DNA from: JACVRW01 sp963826165
GTDB lineage: Bacteria > Actinomycetota > Thermoleophilia > Solirubrobacterales > Thermoleophilaceae
Assembly: GCA_963826165.1 (NCBI GenBank)
Contig: CAWGWC010000017.1
Span: 248,001-312,000 of the forward strand
Length of the DNA stretch: 64,000 nucleotides
Direction of reading: 5' to 3'
In this document: positions 6,434 to 14,245 of the stretch, one piece after another
Layout of the letters: each line of letters opens with the position of its first letter
Position numbering within the stretch: position 1 is the first letter of the stretch
Notes under the pieces: generated by a model
What the model saw: only the letters and a program-made list of their open reading frames with translations
Databases searched by the model: none
Told to the model about the DNA's origin: nothing
Made by a program: the position numbers and the translations under genes

Positions 6434-8245
6434 TCATGGCGACGGGAGCTTGCCCGCCTCGTCCGCGGCCTGCTCGGCCGCCTCCAGCTGGCGCTCGATC
6501 AGGTCGAGGCCACTGTTCCAGAAGCCGGGATCGGCGAGGTCGACGCCGACGATCGCACCCAGCTCCTGCGGGGGCCGGTCACCGCCGGCCCTGAGCAACT
6601 CGAGGTAGGAGGCCACGAAGTCCTCGCCCTGCTCCTCGTAGCGGCGGTAAACCGAGAGCGCGAGCAGGTGCCCGTACGCGTAGGCGTAGACGTAGCCGGG
6701 GGCATCGACGAAGTGCGGGACGTAGGACCACCACAGGCCGTACTCGTCGTCGAGCTCCACGCTGTCGCCCAGGAGGTCGCCCTGGGTCTCCAGCCAGAGC
6801 TCCGCAAAGCGGTCGGTGGACAGCTCTCCGTGTTCGCGGCGGTCCGTGTGAAGCGCGTGCTCGAAACGGTTCATGGCCACCTGGCGAAACACAGCCCCGA
6901 CCGCGCCGTCGAGGGCTCCGGCCAGCAGGTCGAGGCGCTCGGCCGGCCCCGGGGCGCGCTGGAGCAGGCGCTCGAGCACGATCGTCTCGCCGAAGATCGA
7001 CGCGGTCTCCGCGAGCGTGAGCGGGGTGGTGAAGTGGTAGACGCCCTGAGGCCGGGCGAGCCAGGCGTGGACGCCGTGCCCCAGCTCGTGCGCCATCGTC
7101 AGCACGTCGTGCGGCCGTGAGGTGTAGTTGAGGAGCACGTACGGGTGCGCCGACGGCACGGTGTACGAGCAGAAGGCGCCGCCGCGCTTGCCGGAACGGG
7201 GTGGGCCGTCGATGTAGCCATTCGAGAAGAAGCTCGCCGCGGCCTCGCCGAGCTCCGGGGAGAAGCTCCCGTAGCAGTCGAGCACGATCTCCCGGGCCTC
7301 GGCGTACGGGATCTCCTCGCCGCTGTCGGATACCGGGGCCATGCGGTCGTAGTAGGCCAGTCGCTCCAGCCCGAGCAGCCTTGCCTTCAGCGTGTACCAG
7401 CGCCGGGCGATGTCGTAGCGCGAGCGCACCGCCTCGATCAGCGCGTCCACCGACTCGTCGCTGGCCTCGTTGGCCAGGTTGCGCGACGCCAGCCAGTGGG
7501 GGAAGGAGCGCAGCCGGTCCCTCACGGCCTTGTCGCCCAGCAGGGTGTTGAACACGAACGAGCGCGTGCGCAGGTTGGGCTTGAGCGCCTCGGTCACGGC
7601 GGTCGCCGCTTCGGCGCGGCGCTCGCGATCGGGATCCTGGAGCCGCGAGAGCGCTTCCTCCAGGGAGGCAGGGGCGTCCCGGCCGGGCAGGTCGATCTCG
7701 AGCCCGGCGGTCTGCTCGGTGAACAGGCGGGCGAAGGCACCGGGGCCGTTGACGCTCGTCTCGGTGAGGATTCGCTCCTCCGGCTCCGACAGCTGGTGGG
7801 GGCGGTAGCGGCGCACCGTGGTCAGGTAATGGGCGCAGAAGGCGAGCTCGGGAGCGTCGAGCAGCTCGCCGGCGCGCTCGTCGTCCACCAGGTTCCACTC
7901 GAGCTCGAAGAACAGGAGGGTGGTCTCGATCGTCGCGCCCAGCTCGCGCGCCTTCTGCATCAGCGCACCGCGTACCGGATCGGCCGTGTCGAGCGAGAAG
8001 CTCAGCATCGCGTAGGAGCCCGCGCGGCCGGCCAGGTCGTGGATGGCCGCCAGCTCGTGCATGGCCTCGGCCAGCCCCTCCGCGCCCAGGTCGGCGACTG
8101 AGCCGCGGTGGCGCTGGGCGAACGCCTCCGCGCGGTCGCGGGCCTGGCCCAGCATGTCCTCGACCCCCTCCGCGCCGGCGCCTCCCACCAGCGGCTCGAG
8201 GTTCCAGGAGGCGGCCTGAAGTGCGTCGTCGGCGATCGTGCTCAC
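6434..8245 (-). CDS. pepF: M3 family oligoendopeptidase F
   Basis: A 603-residue zinc metallopeptidase of the PepF/M3B group. The signature HELGH (His386-Glu387-His390, in TMAHELGHGVHAWL) is intact, and the downstream Glu ligand appears as LAETASIFGET. The N-terminal helical domain (about 1-190) and the lid-helix segment GSYAMLSFSLDTADPV are typical of the family. It degrades short peptides in the cytoplasm. The start is GTG 8245, placed 7 nt after the minus-strand hexamer TAGTTT. It is divergent from the rRNA methyltransferase at 8286 (40 bp apart) and heads a two-gene unit with the methyltransferase at 5803-6429. Confidence 0.92.
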   Translation of the reverse strand: MSTIADDALQAASWNLEPLVGGAGAEGVEDMLGQARDRAEAFAQRHRGSVADLGAEGLAEAMHELAAIHDLAGRAGSYAMLSFSLDTADPVRGALMQKARELGATIETTLLFFELEWNLVDDERAGELLDAPELAFCAHYLTTVRRYRPHQLSEPEERILTETSVNGPGAFARLFTEQTAGLEIDLPGRDAPASLEEALSRLQDPDRERRAEAATAVTEALKPNLRTRSFVFNTLLGDKAVRDRLRSFPHWLASRNLANEASDESVDALIEAVRSRYDIARRWYTLKARLLGLERLAYYDRMAPVSDSGEEIPYAEAREIVLDCYGSFSPELGEAAASFFSNGYIDGPPRSGKRGGAFCSYTVPSAHPYVLLNYTSRPHDVLTMAHELGHGVHAWLARPQGVYHFTTPLTLAETASIFGETIVLERLLQRAPGPAERLDLLAGALDGAVGAVFRQVAMNRFEHALHTDRREHGELSTDRFAELWLETQGDLLGDSVELDDEYGLWWSYVPHFVDAPGYVYAYAYGHLLALSVYRRYEEQGEDFVASYLELLRAGGDRPPQELGAIVGVDLADPGFWNSGLDLIERQLEAAEQAADEAGKLPSP

Positions 8246-8252
8246 GGCCCCG

Positions 8253-8258
8253 AAACTA
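8253..8258 (-). promoter_or_regulatory. -10 hexamer TAGTTT for pepF (leaderless type)
   Basis: TAGTTT on the minus strand (8258 to 8253), 7 nt, then GTG 8245. It is back to back with the hexamer of the divergent gene at 8274. Confidence 0.5.
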
Positions 8259-8273
8259 GACGATGCACCGCCG

Positions 8274-8279
8274 TAGCAT
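8274..8279 (+). promoter_or_regulatory. -10 hexamer TAGCAT, 6 nt before GTG 8286 (leaderless type)
   Basis: TAGCAT ends exactly 6 nt before GTG 8286, which would put transcription start at or next to the start codon. Confidence 0.55.
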
Positions 8280-8285
8280 GCGGGC

Positions 8286-9140
8286 GTGCTCGAAGACGTG
8301 CTCCCGCTGCTGCGCTGTCCGCACTGCGAGGCCGGACTGGACCGTCACGAGGCGGTGTTGCGTTGCGCTGCGGGGCACTCGTTCGACATCGCCCGCCAGG
8401 GCTACGTGAGCCTGTTTCCCGGCGGTGAACGGGCCCCCGCGGGCGACGATGCTGCGATGGTCGCGGCCCGCGTGGCCTTCCTCGACTCCGGCCATTTCGA
8501 CCCGCTGGGCGACGCGTTGGTGGCGGAATGCGGCGCGGCGCTCGCCGAGACGGGCGGGGCGCTGCTGGACGTGGGCGCCGGCCCGGGACGTCACCTGGCG
8601 CGCGTGCTCGACGCCCTGCCGGCAACGGCCGGCCTCGCCCTCGATTCCTCGGCGGCGGCGCTGCGGCGCGCCGCCTCGGCCCATCCCCGCATCGGCGCGG
8701 TGGGCTGCGACGCCTGGCGGCGCCTGCCGGTGCGCGACGGGGTCGCGGCCGTGGCCCTCAGCGTGTTCGCCCCGCGCAACGGCGCCGAGCTCGCCCGCGT
8801 GCTGGCCGAGGGCGGCGTGCTCCTGGTGGTCACCCCGGAGCCCGGGCATCTCAGCGAGCTCGTGTCCGAGCTCGATCTGATCTCCGTCGACGCCCGCAAG
8901 CAGGAGCGCCTCGACGACCAGCTCGGGCCGTCCTTCACGACTCTCCGCGAGCGACGGCTCGACTTCGGGCTGACGCTGTCGCGCGCGGAGGCCGAAGCAC
9001 TGGTCTGCATGGGGCCGAGCGCGCGGCACGTGTCGGCCGCCGAGGTGCGGAAACGCTTGGCCGACCGGCGGGCGCGGCTGGAGGTCAGCGTCTCGCTTCG
9101 GCTTTCGGTTCGCCGGCCGCATAGCTCTCGCTCCCCATGA
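8286..9140 (+). CDS. 23S rRNA (guanine-N1)-methyltransferase, RlmA type
   Basis: A 284-residue protein with the RlmA layout. An N-terminal zinc ribbon (RCPHCEAGL, then RCAAGHSFD, about residues 10-40) is followed by GYVSLFPG, and then a class I methyltransferase domain with motif I LLDVGAGPGRHLARVL. Known RlmA enzymes methylate G745 (Gram-negative type) or G748 (Gram-positive type, conferring tylosin/mycinamicin resistance) of 23S rRNA. An actinobacterial copy would be expected to be the latter type. The last 56 bp overlap the convergent cupin gene, so the arginine/serine-rich C-terminal end is probably not part of the fold. Confidence 0.82.
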   Translation: MLEDVLPLLRCPHCEAGLDRHEAVLRCAAGHSFDIARQGYVSLFPGGERAPAGDDAAMVAARVAFLDSGHFDPLGDALVAECGAALAETGGALLDVGAGPGRHLARVLDALPATAGLALDSSAAALRRAASAHPRIGAVGCDAWRRLPVRDGVAAVALSVFAPRNGAELARVLAEGGVLLVVTPEPGHLSELVSELDLISVDARKQERLDDQLGPSFTTLRERRLDFGLTLSRAEAEALVCMGPSARHVSAAEVRKRLADRRARLEVSVSLRLSVRRPHSSRSP

Positions 9141-9480
9141 TGTGAAGCGACACGTAGGGCTCGTCGCCCACCACCCAGCTGTCGTGCCCGGGCGGCACGT
9201 AGAAGAACTCACCCTCGCGCATCACCCGCTCGCTGCCGTCGCTCATCAGCACCGCCGCCGCACCGCTCAGCACTAGGCCGACGTGCTCGACCTGGCAGAG
9301 GCGCTCGCCGGTGGCCGCGCCGACGTGCTCGGACCACTTCCAGCCCGGCTCGTAGGTGGCGCGTCCGAGGGTGAGCGGACCCACGGAGTAGACCTCGAAG
9401 CGGCCCTTCTCGAATTCGCGCGTCTCTGACGGCCGGTCGAGCGGGATGAGCGTGAGATCCATGGCACGAGTGTCGTGCAT
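9085..9480 (-). CDS. cupin-domain protein
   Basis: A 131-residue single-domain cupin. Motif 1 region is seen around GWKWSEHVG...CQVEHVGLVLSG, and motif 2 as DGSERVMREGEFFYVPPGHDSW. The conserved His and Glu that bind metal in many cupins are partly present. A small-molecule binding or isomerase/dioxygenase role is possible; no specific substrate is evident. The start may be ATG 9480 or ATG 9462 (MDLTLIPLDRP), which removes a six-residue extension. Its 3' end overlaps the RlmA-type gene by 56 bp in antisense. Confidence 0.78.
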   Translation of the reverse strand: MHDTRAMDLTLIPLDRPSETREFEKGRFEVYSVGPLTLGRATYEPGWKWSEHVGAATGERLCQVEHVGLVLSGAAAVLMSDGSERVMREGEFFYVPPGHDSWVVGDEPYVSLHIMGSESYAAGEPKAEARR

Positions 9481-9521
9481 GGCGAGGGGGAGAGTTTCGG
9501 GCGCCCGGCCCTTACCCGGGC

Positions 9522-10715
9522 ATGGAGGCCCTGGAGGAGCTCGCCGTCGCGCTGCGCGGGCGGCTGATCGAGCGCGCTCGCTCGGGTGAGGCCGGGGCCT
9601 GGGCCGGGGCGGGGCTGGAGGCTGAGGTGCGCGATCTGGTCGGACGCGAGGCCGCCCCGCTGCCCGAGGCCGAGCGCGAGGCCCTCTGCGCGCGGGTGGT
9701 CCTGCTGGCCACCGGGCTCGGGCCGCTCGAGCCGCTGCTGTCCGACCCTGCGGTGGACGAGGTCATGGTCAACGGTCCGCACGACGTGTACGTCGAGCGG
9801 CGCGGCCGGCTCGAGCCCACCGGCGTCGAGTTCGGAAGCGAGGAGGAGCTCACACAGGCGATCGAGCGCATCCTGGCGCCGCTCGGGCGGCGGGTGGACG
9901 AGGCGTCGCCGCTGGTCGACGCGCGCCTGTCGGACGGCTCGCGCGTGAACGTGGTGATCCCGCCGCTGTCCCTGTCGGGCCCGTGCCTCACCGTGCGCCG
10001 CTTCCGGCGCGAGGGCTTCTCGCTGCGTGAGCTCGTGGCGGGTGGCACGCTTCCCTCCGAGCTGGCGGAGCTGCTCGCGCTGTGCGTGGCGGCCAGGGCC
10101 TCTCTGCTGGTCAGCGGCGGCACCGGGTCGGGCAAGACGACCACGCTCAACGCGCTGTCGGGCGCGATTCCCGGCGAGGAGCGGATCGTGACCATCGAGG
10201 ACGCGGCCGAGCTGAGGCTGCGGCAGCGCCACGTGGTGCGGCTGGAGGCGCGGCCGCCCAACCTCGAGGGCCGCGGGGAGGTGACCATCCGTCAGCTGGT
10301 GCGCAACGCGCTGCGCATGAGGCCGGACCGGATCGTGGTGGGGGAGGTGCGCGGCGCCGAGGCGCTGGACATGCTGCAGGCCCTCAACACGGGCCACGAT
10401 GGCTCGCTCACCACGGTCCACGCCAACTCGCCCGAGGACGCCCTGCGGCGCGTGGAGACGCTCGCGCTGATGGCCGGGGTGGGGTTGCCGCACGCCGCGG
10501 TGCGAGAGCAGGTGGCCAGTGCGCTCGACCTTGTGGTCCATCAGGCCCGGCTGCCGAGCGGAGCACGGGTGATCGAGTCGGTCACCGAGGTGGTGCGGGT
10601 GGCCGGGGGCGCGGGTGTGCGCGAGCTCTTTCACCGCGGCGGGAGGCTTGCCGAGCCGCGGCCGGGGCCGCTCGCGGAACGTCTCGCCGCGCTGCGGGAC
10701 GCGCAGGCGCAGTGA
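9522..10715 (+). CDS. cpaF: CpaF/TadA-type secretion ATPase
   Basis: A 397-residue hexameric ATPase of the type II/IV secretion superfamily, Tad branch. After a short helical N-domain it shows LGPLEPLLSDPAVDEVMVNG (the CpaF N-terminal fold), Walker A SGGTGSGKTTTLNAL (about residue 205), the Asp box ERIVTIEDAAELRL, Walker B-like RIVVGEVRGAEALDML, and the His box TGHDGSLTTVHANS. It powers assembly of Flp-type pili or related secretion at the inner membrane. It is followed by tadB and tadC with GTGA overlaps, so the three are one operon. No pilin, prepilin peptidase or secretin gene is adjacent. Confidence 0.93.
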   Translation: MEALEELAVALRGRLIERARSGEAGAWAGAGLEAEVRDLVGREAAPLPEAEREALCARVVLLATGLGPLEPLLSDPAVDEVMVNGPHDVYVERRGRLEPTGVEFGSEEELTQAIERILAPLGRRVDEASPLVDARLSDGSRVNVVIPPLSLSGPCLTVRRFRREGFSLRELVAGGTLPSELAELLALCVAARASLLVSGGTGSGKTTTLNALSGAIPGEERIVTIEDAAELRLRQRHVVRLEARPPNLEGRGEVTIRQLVRNALRMRPDRIVVGEVRGAEALDMLQALNTGHDGSLTTVHANSPEDALRRVETLALMAGVGLPHAAVREQVASALDLVVHQARLPSGARVIESVTEVVRVAGGAGVRELFHRGGRLAEPRPGPLAERLAALRDAQAQ

Positions 10716-11572
10716 CCTTCCTGGCCGCCTTCGTCGCCGGCGGCGCGGCTGCCCTCGCGGCCTGGGAGCTCCTGAGCGGGCTGGCCGGCCGTGTGCGCGC
10801 GCGTGTGCCCGCGGTCGCGCGCGAGGCCGCTTCGCTGGTGGACGTGCTCGTCCGGCTGGGGCGGGAGGGACGCGATCCCGGCGCCGTCGAGCGCCGGCGG
10901 CTGCTGCTGTCGGGATCGCTGGCGGCCTTCCTGGGTGGCGCAGCGCTCGGCGGGCCCGCGGCCGGCCTGGCGCTGGCCGCCGCCGGCCCGTGGGCCGTGT
11001 CGAGGATCCTTCGGGCTCGCCGCGAGCGCTACCGACGCGCGGTCGATGCCGGCGCGGCACAGGTCGCCGTGGCACTGGCCGATGCGCTGGGCGGCGGACA
11101 TTCCCTGCGGGGAGCACTCGCGGAGGCGGCGGGCGGCGTGGCCGGGCCGGCCGGCCACGAGCTGCGGCGCGCGGCGAGCGAGCTCGCGGCCGGTGCGGGC
11201 ACCGAGGACGCGCTTGCGGCGATGCGAGGGCGGGTGCGTTCGCCGCGGCTGGACACCATCGTCGCGGCCTGCCTGCTCCAGCGGCGCGCCGGCGGCGATC
11301 TGGCCCGCCTGCTGCGCCAGAGCGCCCGGGCGATGGAGGACCAGGGACGCCTCGAGGATGAGGTCAGGGCCGCCACGGCCCAGGCGCGCTTCACCGGTCT
11401 GATCGTGATCCTGATGCCGCTGGGCGGCGCGCTGCTGGCCGAGCTCGCCAGCCCGGGCTGGTTCGCGGGACTGTGGAGCTCGTTCCTGACGGCATGGCTG
11501 GTGGGGATCGCCATCGGCCTCCAGGCGCTGGCGGCCATCCTGATCCACCGGCTGGGGAAAGTGCGCACGTGA
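10712..11572 (+). CDS. tadB: TadB-like type II secretion F domain protein
   Basis: A 286-residue inner-membrane platform protein. GTG 10712 overlaps the cpaF stop (GTGA), implying translational coupling. Hydrophobic segments at the N-terminus and around residue 70 are followed by the cytoplasmic T2SSF domain (VDAGAAQVAVALADALGGGH ... LDTIVAACLLQRRAGGDLA ... MEDQGRLEDEVRAATAQARF). Two C-terminal membrane segments follow (FTGLIVILMPLGGALL and LVGIAIGLQALAAIL). The arrangement and the 'R.EvraaTAQaR.t' motif are typical of TadB. It is the partner of CpaF and TadC. Confidence 0.88.
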   Translation: MTFLAAFVAGGAAALAAWELLSGLAGRVRARVPAVAREAASLVDVLVRLGREGRDPGAVERRRLLLSGSLAAFLGGAALGGPAAGLALAAAGPWAVSRILRARRERYRRAVDAGAAQVAVALADALGGGHSLRGALAEAAGGVAGPAGHELRRAASELAAGAGTEDALAAMRGRVRSPRLDTIVAACLLQRRAGGDLARLLRQSARAMEDQGRLEDEVRAATAQARFTGLIVILMPLGGALLAELASPGWFAGLWSSFLTAWLVGIAIGLQALAAILIHRLGKVRT

Positions 11573-12477
11573 GCGGCGCGCCGGCGCTGATCCTTGCCTT
11601 CGTGTCCGCGGCCTCGGCGGCCGTGGGGCTGATGCTGCTGGCCGCGCCGGCGGTGGAGCGGCGCTCGAACGGCAGGCCGCGTCGCGGGGACCGCGGCGGC
11701 CTGGGCACACGCGGGGAGCGTCTTCCCGGGCCGCTGCGCATATTGGTCGCGCTGGGCGCCCGCCTGCGCTACCGGACGAGCGGGAGCGAGCGTGACCTCC
11801 GCGCCCGCCTTGCGGCGGCCGGCCAGCCGGCCGGGGCCGGGGTGCGGGAGCTGATGGCGGCCAAGCTCGCCGCGGCGCTGCTCGCGGGGGTCGCCGGGAC
11901 GTTGGTCGCGTCGGTCGCGCCCGGCCGGCTGGGCTTCGTCATCGTCCTCGCGGCACCGTTGGCGGGCTTCCTGGCCCCGGACCTGTGGCTGGGCCGCCTC
12001 GCGGCCGGGCGTGCGCGTCACGTCCGGCGCGAGCTGCCCGCCCTGCTCGACCTGCTTCGCGTCACGGTCGAGGCCGGCAGCTCGCTGGCCCAGGCGCTGC
12101 GGGCGGTTGGGGAGCGCTCTCAAGGGCCGCTGGCCTCGGAGCTGCGGTCGGTGGGCCGCCAGGTCGCTCTGGGGGTCCCGCTCGGCGCTGCCCTCGACGG
12201 CCTGGTGGGGCGGGTTCCCTTACCCGAGGTGCGCGCCTTCGTCGCGGCCCTCGAGCGCGCTCGCCGTCACGGCGCGCCGCTGGCGGACACGCTCGCGGCT
12301 CAGTCGCGGGATGCGCGCTTCGCGCTCGCGCGCCGCATTCGCGAGGAGGCCGCCCGGGCGGGTCCGAAGATCCAGCTCGTGGTCGCGCTGCTCCTGGTCC
12401 CGTCGGTGCTGCTGCTCGTGGCGGCTGCGCTCGCCTCCGCGCTGCTCGGTGGGGGTGGGGGCGTGGTGCCGGTGTAG
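11569..12477 (+). CDS. tadC: TadC-like type II secretion F domain protein
   Basis: A 302-residue membrane protein starting at GTG 11569 inside the tadB stop. It has an N-terminal membrane helix, a charged cytoplasmic stretch, a pair of central helices (about 95-140), the T2SSF domain (RELPALLDLLRVTVEAGSSLAQAL ... FVAALERARRHGAPLADTLAAQS) and a final hydrophobic helix pair (IQLVVALLLVPSVLLLVAAAL). This is the usual TadC topology. It is the last gene of the trio; its stop codon TAG is also the first half of the -10 hexamer of the next gene. Confidence 0.87.
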   Translation: MSGAPALILAFVSAASAAVGLMLLAAPAVERRSNGRPRRGDRGGLGTRGERLPGPLRILVALGARLRYRTSGSERDLRARLAAAGQPAGAGVRELMAAKLAAALLAGVAGTLVASVAPGRLGFVIVLAAPLAGFLAPDLWLGRLAAGRARHVRRELPALLDLLRVTVEAGSSLAQALRAVGERSQGPLASELRSVGRQVALGVPLGAALDGLVGRVPLPEVRAFVAALERARRHGAPLADTLAAQSRDARFALARRIREEAARAGPKIQLVVALLLVPSVLLLVAAALASALLGGGGGVVPV

Positions 12478-12480
12478 CCT
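12475..12480 (+). promoter_or_regulatory. -10 hexamer TAGCCT, 6 nt before GTG 12487; begins with the tadC stop
   Basis: The hexamer starts with the tadC TAG and ends exactly 6 nt before GTG 12487. Confidence 0.5.
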
Positions 12481-12486
12481 CATTCC

Positions 12487-12804
12487 GTGATCGCACGCAT
12501 CTGGCGCGGCGCCGTGAGGCGCGAGGACGGCGACGCATACGCCGAGTACATGCAGGCGACCGGGGTGGCCGGCTACTCCGCGACGCCCGGCAACCTCGGC
12601 GTCACGATGCTCCGCCGCGACGTGGGCGATCGCTGCGAGTTCGTCATGTTCACGCTCTGGGAGTCGCTCGAGGCCGTGAAGGGCTTTGCGGGCGAGGACC
12701 ACGAGACGGCCGTCTTCTACCCCGAGGACGACCGCTTCCTGATCGAGCGCGACGAGACCTCCTCCCACTGGGAGGTGGCCGCCCGGGTGGAACCCGAGCA
12801 CTAG
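12487..12804 (+). CDS. small ABM-like (ferredoxin-fold) protein
   Basis: A 105-residue protein resembling antibiotic-biosynthesis-monooxygenase/dimeric alpha-beta barrel proteins. It has IARIWRGAVRREDGDAYAEYM at the start, central strands GVTMLRRDVGDRCEFVMFTLWES, a helix LEAVKGFAG and a final strand PEDDRFLIERDE. It lacks obvious cofactor motifs, and the function of this subgroup is generally unknown. GTG 12487 is fixed by its position directly after a -10 hexamer. Confidence 0.65.
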   Translation: MIARIWRGAVRREDGDAYAEYMQATGVAGYSATPGNLGVTMLRRDVGDRCEFVMFTLWESLEAVKGFAGEDHETAVFYPEDDRFLIERDETSSHWEVAARVEPEH

Positions 12805-12830
12805 CCGCGCCTACCGGCGCCCCAGCCGCG

Positions 12831-13400
12831 TCAGCAGGACACGATCAGGTGGAACGAGCGGTCGACGGTGTCGGTGCCCGCGCTGTTGCGGGTGATCACG
12901 CGCACCCCGTTCACGGTGCCGGCGGCCGCGGTCACCGCGATCTGCCCGGTGCCGGGCGCCGCGGCCGACTCGTCGCCGAGCGTGGCGAAGTAGGCGCAGT
13001 TGCGGACGTCGAGGTCGAACACGGCCAGGTACTGGCCCTGGCCGGTGCGGGCGGTCGAGGTGGCGCCGCGGCCCCGCACCGTCGTGCCCGTTGAGCTCAC
13101 GACCACGTGCCGGGCCAGGCCATCGGCCACGCCCGAGGCCGGCACCTTGCCGATCTTCGTCGCGTCGAGCTTGGCCGGGTCGAGCACCTGCTCCTTGATC
13201 GCGTTCGGGCCGAAGCCATCGGGCTTGGCCTCGTTGCCGCGCAGGGTGCCGTCCTTGAAGTCACGGTTGCGGATCGAGCCGTTGACAATGTCGTCGGAAG
13301 AGATCGTGGCCACGGCATAGGAGACGCCGCCCGTAGCGACGAATAGAGCCAGGGCGGCCACGACCATGGCCGGCGAGGGGAGGCGCAGGAAGCGCTTCAT
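12831..13400 (-). CDS. secreted or membrane-anchored repeat protein of unknown function (paralogue of pseudogene 41701-42463)
   Basis: A 189-residue protein. A short basic N-terminus is followed by one hydrophobic segment (AMVVAALALFVATGGVSYAV, about 10-30) that could be a signal peptide or anchor. Short hydrophilic repeats of the form 'I.ssDIvNGSIRnrDfKdGTLRGneaK' come next, and then a beta-rich C-terminal domain with two Cys (NCAYFATLGDE and the final VSC). The same N-terminal plan occurs in the frameshifted copy at 41701-42463, so this is a paralogous family. ATG 13400 is chosen because GGAGGT lies 9 nt upstream, a real Shine-Dalgarno. The long upstream open frame is non-coding. Function unknown. 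Confidence 0.75.
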   Translation of the reverse strand: MKRFLRLPSPAMVVAALALFVATGGVSYAVATISSDDIVNGSIRNRDFKDGTLRGNEAKPDGFGPNAIKEQVLDPAKLDATKIGKVPASGVADGLARHVVVSSTGTTVRGRGATSTARTGQGQYLAVFDLDVRNCAYFATLGDESAAAPGTGQIAVTAAAGTVNGVRVITRNSAGTDTVDRSFHLIVSC

Positions 13401-13701
13401 CTTGATGAGACCTCCGGTGCAGTCGGGGGTGATGGGACGGTTCGGCGAACCGCCGTCTGCTCTCCCCAACAGGGCTCGACCGGCCCGGTTGCGGAATGGC
13501 GGTGGTTTCGGCAAGAGCCCTTGCATGGGCCGTTTTGCAAGCAGGATTGCGCCCAGATCGGCCTCGAGGCGGCCCGAACGTGCATTCGGGCAGCAGGGCC
13601 CCCACCGGTTCCCACGGCTCGCAAACCGGCTCTTGGAGCGAAATCTGTCACCAACCGGCCCGCTACGACACACGCGTCGGACGGAACAGTGGGGCAGGGT
13701 G
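13401..13701. other. intergenic leader region between the 13400 gene and the mraZ promoter
   Basis: There is no convincing gene in these 300 bp. They hold the Shine-Dalgarno of the minus-strand gene (13410-13415), a palindrome CGGTTCG-G-CGAACCG at 13438-13452 (38 bp from that gene's ATG, operator-like), and mutually exclusive short hairpins around 13511-13540 (GCAAG/CTTGC and CTTGCA/TGCAAG). I see no terminator with a T-run. Open frames across this stretch lack a plausible protein. Confidence 0.6.
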
Positions 13702-13733
13702 TTGCGCAGTGGGGGAGAGTGGGGTACCGTGGC
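13689..13733 (+). promoter_or_regulatory. MraZ operator: five pentamers at exact 10-bp period
   Basis: GTGGG at 13689, GTGTT at 13699, GTGGG at 13709, GTGGG at 13719 and GTGGC at 13729 are each separated by 5 nt. MraZ is known to bind direct repeats containing TGGG spaced by about 5 nt in its own promoter, and this array fits that description. Copies 3 and 4 lie between the candidate -35 and -10, and copy 5 overlaps the -10, as expected for autorepression. Confidence 0.82.
13702..13730 (+). promoter_or_regulatory. mraZ promoter, TTGCGC-N17-TACCGT
   Basis: -35 TTGCGC (13702-13707), 17-nt spacer, -10 TACCGT (13725-13730). Start of transcription is expected near 13737, leaving a leader of about 70 nt before TTG 13810. 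Confidence 0.6.
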
Positions 13734-13743
13734 ATCACCAATC

Positions 13744-13784
13744 GACCGGAGTGGCGGGGCTCCTCCCACTCCGCCACTCCGGTC
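13744..13784 (+). promoter_or_regulatory. 14-bp perfect hairpin in the mraZ leader
   Basis: GACCGGAGTGGCGG (13744-13757) pairs perfectly with CCGCCACTCCGGTC (13771-13784) across a 13-nt loop that contains CTCCTCCC. It lies between the MraZ operator and the TTG start. No T-run follows, so it is not a standard terminator. A role in mRNA stability or translation control is possible. Confidence 0.65.
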
Positions 13785-13809
13785 CAACGTCTTCGCAGGG
13801 ATATGACCC

Positions 13810-14244
13810 TTGGCGTTTCGCGGCCACTTCGAGCACTCGCTGGATGCAAAGAACCGTCTGGCCATTCCGGCTCGGTTTCGCGCCGCGTTCTCGAGCGGCA
13901 CCGTGCTGGCGAAGGATCCCGAGTCGTGCGTGGCGGTGTGGACCCCCGAGACCCACGAGTCGATCATCACCCGCGCGCTGGGCGGCCTGAACCCGATGGG
14001 GTCCCAGTACCGCAAGCTCTCTCGCTTCTACCAGGGCAACTCGTTCGAGATCGACCTGGACGCGAGCGGCCGCGTGACGCTGCCTCCGCCACTGCTCACC
14101 CATGCGGGCATCGAGAAGGAGGTCGTGGTGGTCGGCGTGGGCGACCATCTGGAGGTCTGGGGCCGCGAGCGCTGGCAGGCCGAGCAGCAGGCGCTCGACG
14201 CGGAGATCGAGGAGGTGACGGAGCGCCTTGGCAATCCTTCTTGA
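13810..14244 (+). CDS. mraZ: MraZ, transcriptional regulator of the dcw operon
   Basis: A 144-residue protein with two SpoVT/AbrB-like halves. The first is FRGHFEHSLDAKNRLAIPARFR and the second FEIDLDASGRVTLPPPLL, each carrying the conserved 'D..GRl..P' core. MraZ binds direct repeats in its own promoter and tunes expression of division and wall genes. Here the repeats are present at 13689-13733. The start is TTG 13810 (an upstream ATG 13803 is out of frame), with AGGGA about 10 nt upstream as a modest Shine-Dalgarno. rsmH begins immediately after the stop. Confidence 0.95.
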   Translation: MAFRGHFEHSLDAKNRLAIPARFRAAFSSGTVLAKDPESCVAVWTPETHESIITRALGGLNPMGSQYRKLSRFYQGNSFEIDLDASGRVTLPPPLLTHAGIEKEVVVVGVGDHLEVWGRERWQAEQQALDAEIEEVTERLGNPS

Positions 14245-14245
14245 C

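Noticed and set aside
13689..13733. CRISPR-like repeat array
   Set aside because: Five-base repeats at 10-bp period with 5-nt spacers upstream of mraZ are an MraZ operator, not a CRISPR.
13366..13806. 146-codon plus-strand open frame upstream of mraZ
   Set aside because: It runs through the antisense of the surface protein N-terminus and the MraZ operator and hairpin; composition is not protein-like.
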